A stretch of DNA of 28,667 nucleotides, taken from the NCBI GenBank assembly GCA_947071285.1, contig CAMTFK010000035.1, positions 1 through 28,667 of the forward strand, read 5' to 3'. The notes beneath the pieces are model-generated. The model was not told where the DNA came from. It saw only the letters and a list, made by a program, of their open reading frames with translations, and did no database searches. This stretch comes from an uncultured Bacteroides sp. (GTDB lineage: Bacteria; Bacteroidota; Bacteroidia; Bacteroidales; Bacteroidaceae). Below, piece after piece: positions 1 through 6,063 of this stretch (positions within the stretch are counted from its first letter, which is position 1; every line of letters begins with the position of its first letter). The position numbers were made by a program, and so were the translations under genes.

Positions 1-48
1 TCTACACTATCCTCTTCGTCGGCAGCGTCAGATGTGTATAAGAGACAG
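1..48 (+). other. Illumina Nextera adapter (sequencing artefact)
   Basis: Bases 1-7 match the end of the i5 primer (TCTACAC). Bases 8-15 (TATCCTCT) match a standard Nextera i5 index. Bases 16-29 (TCGTCGGCAGCGTC) are the read-1 adapter and bases 30-48 (AGATGTGTATAAGAGACAG) are the 19-bp Tn5 mosaic end. This is untrimmed library sequence at a contig end, not a biological transposon. Genomic DNA starts at about base 49. Confidence 0.98.
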
Positions 49-97
49 GACACAAGCAGACAACAATAAAACAGCAATTCCCAATTTATATAATATC

Positions 98-1147
98 TTA
101 TTTCTCATCTAAATCATATTCTAATATACAACCTTCCGGATCATATCCTATACCACATATTTTATTTGCCGTATTATCATATACCATTGAAAATAAAGGT
201 TTATCTAAATAGAGATGTTTCACAGGCTTACCATTCCAATCATAAATCAACACATGCTGGCAATGATGGGCCTTTGCGCCATATTCCTCACGTGTACGCC
301 CAGAATATAGCAAATAGATGTAGTTATCATCACATCCTATATCACAAAAACCTACTTTACTTTTCTCTGTATATGCAATTTGCTTATTATTCGATCTCAC
401 ATTCGACGGAAAATAATTTAACCGAACAGTTTCATGCAGTTCATTATTAGTACAATCAGAAACAGCTATAACTCCTGCTTTCTGAGTTGCACAAGCCATT
501 TTACAATTATCAGGTTTTACAGTAATCAGGGTACTCAAATAAACTAAAGCTTTTTCTTCCTCAGAAAGCTGATTGAGTTCTTGAAAGTCAGGAAAAGCCA
601 ATGAAGATACCAGTTCATTCTCATCATTATAATAGTTTATCCAGGAAGTCTTAAAAAAGCCTGCTCCAATGGTCTGTTCTCCAACACAAGCAATTATAAA
701 AGGACGGTTTTCAACTAACAAAGCTTTATATTCTTCCAACATTATTGCTGTATCTTTCTCACAGAATAGTAACCTATTTATTTTCTTTTTGGTAATATCA
801 TATACCAATATATCATCGCCTTTTAATTGCAAACTACTTAATGATAACACTTCATTCGGGCCATTACCCTTATGCACACCTTTATATAGCTTACCTGTCA
901 AACTATCTAAAGCTTTCAAAAGAAAATTTCCTGAATTATCTTTTATAATATAAGTACTTCCTTTTTTACGAATTACTTCAGGTTTATAAATGCCATACTC
1001 CTCTAAATCTATTCTCCGAGCAACTCGCAAATTTACAGTTTGAGACTCATTAAAATGGAACAATGGATCCTTCGGTAAATCAGTTGCATCACAAGCATAC
1101 AGCACAAATAGCACAACACATAAAGTACAGATTATCAACTTATTCAT
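98..1147 (-). CDS. 6-bladed beta-propeller lipoprotein (BF3164/TolB-like), copy 1
   Basis: This 349-residue protein has a lipoprotein signal peptide ending in Leu-Tyr-Ala-Cys, with the lipidation Cys at residue 19, so it is probably anchored in the outer or inner membrane facing the periplasm or cell surface. The rest is beta-rich and resembles the Bacteroides 6-bladed-propeller lipoprotein family. The last blade carries a Tyr-Asp-Trp-Asn-Gly motif near residue 300 that recurs in the copy at 4424-5446. It lies 71 bp downstream of an NVEALA peptide gene on the same strand, separated by a stem-loop, and the two are probably cotranscribed. The biochemical role of the family is unknown to me; sensing or binding of an exported peptide is only a guess from the pairing. 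The gene is complete although the contig starts just beyond it. Confidence 0.8.
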   Translation of the reverse strand: MNKLIICTLCVVLFVLYACDATDLPKDPLFHFNESQTVNLRVARRIDLEEYGIYKPEVIRKKGSTYIIKDNSGNFLLKALDSLTGKLYKGVHKGNGPNEVLSLSSLQLKGDDILVYDITKKKINRLLFCEKDTAIMLEEYKALLVENRPFIIACVGEQTIGAGFFKTSWINYYNDENELVSSLAFPDFQELNQLSEEEKALVYLSTLITVKPDNCKMACATQKAGVIAVSDCTNNELHETVRLNYFPSNVRSNNKQIAYTEKSKVGFCDIGCDDNYIYLLYSGRTREEYGAKAHHCQHVLIYDWNGKPVKHLYLDKPLFSMVYDNTANKICGIGYDPEGCILEYDLDEK

Positions 1148-1164
1148 ATTTGTTTTTTTTTAGC

Positions 1165-1200
1165 AGGCTGCTTTAACACTCTTAATTGCCAAAGCAGCCT
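1165..1200 (-). other. Intercistronic stem-loop between peptide 1 and propeller 1
   Basis: Perfect 10-bp arms (1165-1174 and 1191-1200, AGGCTGCTTT/AAAGCAGCCT) enclose a 16-nt loop, 17 nt before the propeller start codon. On the coding strand the stem is followed by an A-run rather than a U-run, so it is not an intrinsic terminator. It may protect the 3' end of the peptide message or modulate translation of the lipoprotein. Confidence 0.6.
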
Positions 1201-1218
1201 ATATGCATTCATTACATT

Positions 1219-1452
1219 CTACCCATTCCAAGGTTCACCATCAACCCACAAATCGTCTTCTACATAGTAGCACCAACAATTTGAACAGGATGTTACGCAA
1301 ATCACCCCGAATTCGATTTCCCAACCAGCCAATGCTTCTACATTGCTCAGTGCTAAATCAGACAAAGCAACTGTTTTCTGGTTAGAGTAAATATTATAAC
1401 CAGCAATTGCTGCAAACGCTGCAACAAAAGCTATTTTCATAAACTTCTTCAT
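1219..1452 (-). CDS. NVEALA-family exported peptide, copy 1
   Basis: This 77-residue protein has a basic N-terminus and one hydrophobic segment (about residues 6-22). The signature Asn-Val-Glu-Ala-Leu-Ala follows at residues 37-42, and then a 35-residue tail with four cysteines (Cys-x4-Cys-x2-Cys-x-Cys). NVEALA proteins are a recognised small-protein family of Bacteroidales with no established function. The hydrophobic leader, conserved motif and Cys-rich tail suggest an exported and processed peptide; the cleavage site is not known. It is followed by a propeller lipoprotein gene. A second in-frame Met (codon 5) could also serve as start. Upstream, positions 1498-1511 and 1524-1537 contain short palindromes that could be regulatory. 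Confidence 0.8.
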   Translation of the reverse strand: MKKFMKIAFVAAFAAIAGYNIYSNQKTVALSDLALSNVEALAGWEIEFGVICVTSCSNCWCYYVEDDLWVDGEPWNG

Positions 1453-1583
1453 TCTTATATTGTTTAAAACGAAAATATTTTCAATTAACTATATCAAGCA
1501 CACTTATGTGCAGCCAAGAATTAAGATATAAATATCTCATTAGAACACATTTCACACTGCACTATCGTAACAGTAGAAATCAG

Positions 1584-1615
1584 TTTCCGTAATCCTTCAA
1601 AAAATTGTATCTTTG
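1584..1615 (+). promoter_or_regulatory. Bacteroides-type promoter for a candidate small RNA
   Basis: A perfect -7 box TATCTTTG (1608-1615) sits 20 nt after TTTC (1584-1587), one base off the -33 consensus TTTG. It points rightward, opposite to every gene in this locus, and predicts transcription from about 1622. Confidence 0.6.
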
Positions 1616-1621
1616 CCAGGC

Positions 1622-1694
1622 TTCTAATTTTTAGGGGTTATGGAGCAGGCGGTACGCAATGCGCCAACAAAACGTACACCGCCTGTTCCTTTTT
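1622..1694 (+). ncRNA. Candidate small RNA with terminator hairpin, also an 18-codon ORF
   Basis: Downstream of the promoter, an 11-bp stem (1642-1652 with 1679-1689, one G-U pair) continues as TACG/CGTA after a 2-nt bulge. It closes a 16-nt loop (1657-1672), and five T residues follow at 1690-1694. This is a promoter-hairpin-U-tract unit of about 73 nt. It is antisense to the 3' region of the propeller 2 transcript and to the leader of the peptide 1 module. The same stretch encodes MEQAVRNAPTKRTPPVPF (1640-1696) after an AGGGG that could act as a ribosome site, so a micro-peptide is an alternative reading. I do not recognise it as a named RNA family. Confidence 0.5.
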
Positions 1695-1701
1695 AATTAT
1701 A

Positions 1702-2775
1702 TTACGTCTCGCTTATATCAAACTCTAATATAGGTTCATCCCGATTCACATCCGTAGCATAAAAAACTCCAAGCTGCTCATCTACCGATATGCCACAAAT
1801 GTAATGATCCAATACATATTTCTTTAACGGTTTCCCTGTCAGACTAAATACATAGATATATTGTCCACCATCCAGATGATTGACGCCATTCTGCGCATCC
1901 CGTGCTATATCCTTGAATGAACGTCCGTGAAAGACCGTATAAATGGCTTTATCCGTCACCTGCACATCACTAAATCCCATAATACCTGTTGGGATACCGT
2001 AACCTTCGGATATTTGAAACTCCGGCTCACCATGCGGACCAGTGCGTACAACATGCGTACTGTCTTTCAGATTATAGATTTCGAGAACTTCACCTAACTG
2101 AGTAACGGCAGCAAGTACCCCATTCCGCGGATTGTAATCTATAAAACTGCGCCATGCCTGGGCCAAAGCCGAACGGGCGTTTTTCAAAGCATCTTCATTG
2201 GCAGTAGGAATAGTACCGAATTTATACAGCAATTTTCCATTCCTATCCACTTTGCAAAAGCGGCTATCTCCCGAATAATCGGGAATAATAAAGGCAGAAC
2301 CCTCACACATCACAAAATCCAGTGCCCTGAGAATATCTTTATCCAGCCCCACCGCTTCCTGACGAAGCAGTGAATCACCGGATAAAGCAAACCCAAACCT
2401 TGTTAATTCTGACTTATTCGCATCCAATGTCCACAAAAAAGCCCCATTCCATCGGAAATTTTCAGCAGAAAGCATATCCTGTGGTGCATCCCCCCGTCTT
2501 CCAAAAGAAGATAAGTAACGGAAATCGGGATAACTGAATGCATGAAAGAAATACTCTGTTCCATGCAAATCAAGTACTACCGTCCTTCTATCTCCGATAT
2601 GCAACCTAAAAGGATAGCGGAATAAGGCTGTATCCAGCAGTATTGTTTTTGCCTTCAATTCTTGTTCCTGTGGAAAATCAGTGTATGTCTCTTTACCGGA
2701 AGTAACTGAATTTGAAGTACAGGAAATGAAAAGAAAGATAGATGCAATACTAATAATATAAGTTATACGGAGCAT
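1702..2775 (-). CDS. 6-bladed beta-propeller lipoprotein, copy 2
   Basis: I take the start at 2775 (357 residues) because it gives a clean lipoprotein signal peptide ending Phe-Ile-Ser-Cys with the Cys at residue 19. The longer frame opening at 2814 only adds a hydrophobic extension inside the peptide gene. The protein is a paralogue of the propellers at 98-1147 and 4424-5446. They share the lipobox Cys at position 19, a His/Ser-Gly-Arg/Lys loop at about residue 285, and a last blade with Gly-Lys-Pro-Leu/Val. Its start lies 26 bp inside the end of the NVEALA peptide 2 gene, so translation is probably coupled. No U-tract terminator follows it on its own strand, and the candidate small RNA lies antisense just downstream. 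The function is unknown. Confidence 0.78.
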   Translation of the reverse strand: MLRITYIISIASIFLFISCTSNSVTSGKETYTDFPQEQELKAKTILLDTALFRYPFRLHIGDRRTVVLDLHGTEYFFHAFSYPDFRYLSSFGRRGDAPQDMLSAENFRWNGAFLWTLDANKSELTRFGFALSGDSLLRQEAVGLDKDILRALDFVMCEGSAFIIPDYSGDSRFCKVDRNGKLLYKFGTIPTANEDALKNARSALAQAWRSFIDYNPRNGVLAAVTQLGEVLEIYNLKDSTHVVRTGPHGEPEFQISEGYGIPTGIMGFSDVQVTDKAIYTVFHGRSFKDIARDAQNGVNHLDGGQYIYVFSLTGKPLKKYVLDHYICGISVDEQLGVFYATDVNRDEPILEFDISET

Positions 2776-2989
2776 GATAATAATATACTTTATCGTGATT
2801 AAATGGACAATCAACTGAGCCCGTTCCCAAACAAATAATATTAGTAGTTTCAGTATCTGCCAATGCTTCTATGTTCTCTAATAACAAAGAAGATATTCTT
2901 GCAGATGACTGCTTCTTGTAAACGTACCCTCCCATAGCAATAGCCACAACTCCCATAAATACCAGAATCTTTTTCATATTGTTTTTCAT
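2750..2989 (-). CDS. NVEALA-family exported peptide, copy 2
   Basis: This 79-residue protein has a Lys-rich N-terminus, a hydrophobic segment (about residues 8-22), the variant signature Asn-Ile-Glu-Ala-Leu-Ala at residues 39-44, and a 35-residue tail with two cysteines and a Tyr-rich end. Tail length equals that of copy 1 although the tail sequences are unrelated, which suggests fixed processing at the motif with variable cargo. A start at codon 5 (position 2977) is also possible. The gene overlaps the following propeller lipoprotein by 26 bp. Confidence 0.78.
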   Translation of the reverse strand: MKNNMKKILVFMGVVAIAMGGYVYKKQSSARISSLLLENIEALADTETTNIICLGTGSVDCPFNHDKVYYYHAPYNLYY

Positions 2990-3027
2990 TTAACTGTTAT
3001 GTTTTTCATCAATGATTATTATGCCGA

Positions 3028-3054
3028 CAAATGTAAAAAATGAATAGATTCAAA
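3028..3054 (-). promoter_or_regulatory. Possible promoter of the peptide 2/propeller 2 module
   Basis: On the minus strand TACATTTG (3028-3035) matches the Bacteroides -7 consensus TAnnTTTG, about 38 nt before the start codon. A TTTG lies upstream (3051-3054), but the spacing of 15 nt is shorter than the usual 19-21. Confidence 0.45.
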
Positions 3055-3071
3055 ACATGTTTATGGGGGTT

Positions 3072-3105
3072 AAAAGAGGCGTAAGAAAATTCTTACGCCT
3101 CTTTT
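3072..3105 (-). terminator. Strong intrinsic terminator after the membrane regulator
   Basis: A perfect 15-bp stem (3072-3086 with 3091-3105) with a 4-nt loop ends in a T-run on the minus strand. It lies 24 bp past the stop of the winged-helix regulator. The A/T-run flanks are symmetrical, so it could stop transcription from both sides. Confidence 0.85.
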
Positions 3106-3128
3106 CTTAACTGAAAATAAAGCACTTA

Positions 3129-4187
3129 TCATTTTTCAACTAACAAATAAAAGCCTAGCTCATTTTGCTTATTTTTACCAGATTCTATTTTCACATGCGA
3201 CTTTTCACTGTCAAGCACCGTCCTAAGATGGCTTATGGCCACTCTTCTTTTACCATCAATACCGATATGTTGAGGACACCAGCCACAAATCGCAACAACC
3301 CGGTCGTTTGATAAGAAATGATTCTTCGTATGAATAAATGCAGATAGCAGCTTATAAGCTTGCCCTGTACAATTCACCACTTTATCTTCAAAAGTAAGCG
3401 TACACGCTTCCTCATCAAAAATAACTCCACCTATTTTATATTTCCTTTCAGAAATGTATAACACAACATCATCCGAGCTATTCGCTTCATCGTTATCCTC
3501 TTTTTTCCGGTTATGTAAAAAGAGCAGGATAAATACACACAAACAAAGAGCAGCAATAGTAAAACAAGCTATAATCCCATTCTTTCTCCAATCCGCACAG
3601 AACCAAGGAGACGGTACTGAAAGATAAGCCGTCAATTCAAGAAAATACATATCATCTAAATAGTAAGTTCCTAACTTATACTTATCAGTCATCAGTGTTG
3701 AATCACCAGCCATAAACTTTCCTCCTTTTCTATCACCCGGCAGTTCTGATTGCAACACGAGAGCAGAAGTACAATATGATTGTTTACCGTTCATTTCTTT
3801 TTGCCACAACTCATTTAAAAGATCAACAGATGGTGTGTTCAACAATAATAATATATGAGCCTTTGAACTTAACACCCATGAAGGAAATACTCGTTTTGCT
3901 TCCCGTATCGAATCGACTTCCACTACAATCTCTCCACCAGCCAAAACCATACGACGTTTCTTACTTTTCACTTTCTCCTCACCTCCGCTAAAAGAATACG
4001 GAATTCCAAGTTTATCAAACTCCCGGTTCACCCAAAGTTCCGTCGCAGATTTCAATGAAGCTTCTGCTTTTTGCTTACATACTCGGCGTCCTTCCACTCC
4101 ACTCTCATAAACCTGAAAAGCAAGCATCCCCAATGCGAGAAGTAAGATTCCCCCCAATGCATACAATATTTGTCGATAGTGTTTCAT
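3129..4187 (-). CDS. Two-pass membrane protein with C-terminal winged-helix DNA-binding domain
   Basis: The chosen start at 4187 (352 residues) follows a promoter-like element at 4213-4242; the longer frame from 4262 begins upstream of it. The layout is TM1 at about residues 6-25, a periplasmic domain of about 175 residues, TM2 at about 204-225, a charged linker, and an OmpR/PhoB-like winged helix at about 240-352. The recognition region is around Arg-Arg-Val-Ala-Ile-Ser-His-Leu-Arg at residues 314-322. The N-terminus is expected inside and the DNA-binding domain in the cytoplasm. This would make it a one-component transmembrane regulator of ToxR/CadC type, but with the DNA-binding domain at the C-terminus. 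It lies between a propeller lipoprotein and the NVEALA modules, which are its plausible targets. The ligand and targets are unknown. Confidence 0.75.
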   Translation of the reverse strand: MKHYRQILYALGGILLLALGMLAFQVYESGVEGRRVCKQKAEASLKSATELWVNREFDKLGIPYSFSGGEEKVKSKKRRMVLAGGEIVVEVDSIREAKRVFPSWVLSSKAHILLLLNTPSVDLLNELWQKEMNGKQSYCTSALVLQSELPGDRKGGKFMAGDSTLMTDKYKLGTYYLDDMYFLELTAYLSVPSPWFCADWRKNGIIACFTIAALCLCVFILLFLHNRKKEDNDEANSSDDVVLYISERKYKIGGVIFDEEACTLTFEDKVVNCTGQAYKLLSAFIHTKNHFLSNDRVVAICGWCPQHIGIDGKRRVAISHLRTVLDSEKSHVKIESGKNKQNELGFYLLVEK

Positions 4188-4212
4188 TCTATAAATAAGT
4201 TTTTTCGTTCTG

Positions 4213-4242
4213 TAAAAGTACACAAACTGTTTTAAAGACAAA
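4213..4242 (-). promoter_or_regulatory. Possible promoter of the membrane regulator
   Basis: On the minus strand, TTTG (4239-4242) is followed after 18 nt by TACTTTTA (4213-4220), one base off TAnnTTTG. The -7 region shares the block AAAAGTACACAAA with the promoter of the propeller gene at 4424-5446. Confidence 0.45.
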
Positions 4243-4347
4243 GTATTACAGAAAACATTCATTTTAATAAAAATCGTATCAATGCTTCTCCAAAGTAGTT
4301 ATATGCCATGATACAAAATACCGATCTAACTTCAGGGAGCAAGAAAG

Positions 4348-4363
4348 AAGCCTCAACAGGCTT
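4348..4363 (-). terminator. Possible terminator after propeller 3
   Basis: A 6-bp stem AAGCCT/AGGCTT with a 4-nt loop is followed on the minus strand by the U-rich CTTTCTT. It is about 60 bp past the stop of the propeller 3 gene. The stem is short, so the call is tentative. Confidence 0.4.
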
Positions 4364-4423
4364 TATATATCCCACACATCAGACTACTAATCCAATATAC
4401 AAAATTCAAAGAGTCAACAAAAC

Positions 4424-5446
4424 CTATTCAAGCGTCGCTTTCAACAATTCATAATCCTCCACAAGCCCTACAGCATAAATTATGCTATCATCAGCAGATA
4501 CGCATATCGTAGTCATCTCCGCATTACACATAAATTTCTTTACCAAAGTGCCATTCCAATCATATACACAAATCACACTTCCCATAAACGCTGACAACCC
4601 CGATTCCTCAGTAGACTTCCCAGACAACAATGCATAAACATATTTATCTGTTACAGCAATGTCTATATAACCCAATTTATTACTTTTACTCATGGCAGAA
4701 GCATAAGATTTATCACCTAATTCCGGCTTATATGCCGGATAACTATCAACATGAGATTTTAATAAATGAACATTTTTAGGAGAAAGTTTATAAAACGAAA
4801 TAATGGGTGACATATAAACAGCATGAACTAAATAATCCCCCTCCGGCGATGTTGCAATTTTCCCCTGATAAGCCATAGCTCTCGCTATCTCCGGAACTCC
4901 TCTTTCCGTTTCATCCCTATAAGGTTGTTCCCCAACTACATTTATAACCTTTCCTTTCAAATCCAAAATACAGAACAATCCTTTTTCGTAAGGTCCTATT
5001 CCTATAAATGTTCCGAAAGCTGTTGGTGCAACTTTATAATGCAAAGACTCGTAACTAACATTCTTATCCAATGAGACTCCACTTTCTGAAAATAGAATAT
5101 CATTAGAGCTCCTTAATCTACGGTCATAAAAACCACTTTTTGAGTTTACACGATAAAAATTGTCAAAGCATAAGAATTCTCTTGGTCCTTGTCCTATTTG
5201 ACCAACTTCTTTAAATGTAAGATTATTCAAGTTTACAGAATAGAACAACGAATCAGCTCGTTTATCTGCAATCAACAGGGTTGAATCGACCACAAGCATC
5301 CCATAAGCCTGTCCTATCAAAAGGCTATCAACCATTAGGTTCTGAAAATCCAACTTTATTTCTTCCACCTCTGCTTTAGTTCTATCTGAGCATGATGCAA
5401 AAACAATATACAGAGCTAACAAACAAAATACTAAATTACTTTTCAT
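4424..5446 (-). CDS. 6-bladed beta-propeller lipoprotein, copy 3 (no adjacent peptide)
   Basis: The start at 5446 gives 340 residues with a lipoprotein signal peptide ending Phe-Ala-Ser-Cys (Cys at residue 19, as in the other two copies). The open frame extends to 5623, but that extension would begin upstream of the predicted transcription start at about 5604. The last blade holds Tyr-Asp-Trp-Asn-Gly, as in copy 1, and a Ser-Gly-Lys-Ser-Thr-Glu-Glu loop. I found no NVEALA motif in the 600 bp upstream, so this copy lacks a peptide partner. It is followed after 236 bp by the membrane regulator gene and may provide that regulator's extracytoplasmic input, which is an inference from position only. 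Confidence 0.75.
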   Translation of the reverse strand: MKSNLVFCLLALYIVFASCSDRTKAEVEEIKLDFQNLMVDSLLIGQAYGMLVVDSTLLIADKRADSLFYSVNLNNLTFKEVGQIGQGPREFLCFDNFYRVNSKSGFYDRRLRSSNDILFSESGVSLDKNVSYESLHYKVAPTAFGTFIGIGPYEKGLFCILDLKGKVINVVGEQPYRDETERGVPEIARAMAYQGKIATSPEGDYLVHAVYMSPIISFYKLSPKNVHLLKSHVDSYPAYKPELGDKSYASAMSKSNKLGYIDIAVTDKYVYALLSGKSTEESGLSAFMGSVICVYDWNGTLVKKFMCNAEMTTICVSADDSIIYAVGLVEDYELLKATLE

Positions 5447-5610
5447 ATTTTCTAACAGTCTCACACTGGGCATCTTTTTAAAAGAAATAAAAAAACAATA
5501 ACGGAAAGGGAACCAAAAACTATTCTCATTTTTTATAGCAATATTAAAGATTACACATATATTCAATATGATCAAACTATATATCCTAATACAGATAATT
5601 ATTTTTTCAG

Positions 5611-5618
5611 CAAAAGTA
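5611..5618 (-). promoter_or_regulatory. -7 box for propeller 3
   Basis: On the minus strand TACTTTTG matches TAnnTTTG. It predicts a leader of about 158 nt and supports the short start at 5446. I see no clear -33 TTTG at the usual distance. Confidence 0.45.
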
Positions 5619-5810
5619 CACAAATTCTTTCAATGATAAGCTTAAAATTATTACTCGTCAAAAAAAACTTCCAAAACGTGTGTTTACTCTTTCATGTAAA
5701 AGGAAATACGAATAAACAGTAAATAATACTCAATAAATAAAATCTTTCAAGAACTATCAACCTATCTATTTCAACAAGCCTTTTACCACCATATATCACC
5801 ACACCTGAGC

Positions 5811-5909
5811 TATACCCGAGATGCACTTGCTCCGTACCTTCTCCACTCACAGGTACCCCTGAGCGAAGAAACTACGGCCTTGGTACGGAGCAAGTGCATC
5901 CCGGGTATA
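5811..5909. repeat. 28-nt near-perfect inverted repeat with 43-nt spacer
   Basis: Arms 5811-5838 and 5882-5909 are complementary at 27 of 28 positions. The core GATGCACTTGCTCCGTACC reads inward on the left arm. The wider stretch from 5447 to 6017 holds no gene I can support: it contains the propeller 3 leader, AT-rich DNA, this repeat and the iterons. The function is unknown. It could be a dispersed palindromic element or a recombinase or regulator site. Confidence 0.8.
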
Positions 5910-5954
5910 ATGCAGACCAAACATAGCACACCGGAAAAGACAAAACAATTATCT

Positions 5955-5981
5955 ACGCAAAACAACGCAAATTAACGCAAA
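5955..5981 (+). repeat. Three ACGCAAA iterons, 10-bp period
   Basis: ACGCAAA occurs at 5955-5961, 5965-5971 and 5975-5981, exactly one helical turn apart, ending 36 bp before the -7 box of the DUF6266 gene. The spacing suits cooperative protein binding on one face of the DNA. Confidence 0.6.
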
Positions 5982-6017
5982 AATCACATGAACCGGATTG
6001 ATAAGAATCTTTTTCCA

Positions 6018-6025
6018 TATATTTG
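6018..6025 (+). promoter_or_regulatory. -7 box for the DUF6266 gene
   Basis: TATATTTG matches TAnnTTTG and lies 38 bp before the ATG. A partial -33 (ATTG, 5997-6000) sits 17 nt upstream. Confidence 0.5.
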
Positions 6026-6063
6026 CGCAATCAGAAAAACAAGTAACTTAAAAACACGATAAC

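Noticed and set aside
30..48. Tn5 mosaic end as a sign of a real transposon
   Set aside because: It is directly preceded by the Illumina i5 index and adapter, so it comes from library preparation.
1165..1200. Intrinsic terminator between peptide 1 and propeller 1
   Set aside because: The stem is followed by an A-run on the coding strand and no U-tract, and no promoter motif was seen before the propeller.
5447..5623. N-terminal extension of propeller 3
   Set aside because: It begins upstream of the predicted transcription start and would bury the lipoprotein signal peptide.
5811..5909. Invertible promoter of the phase-variation type
   Set aside because: The spacer is only 43 nt and contains no TAnnTTTG promoter on either strand, and no invertase gene is nearby.
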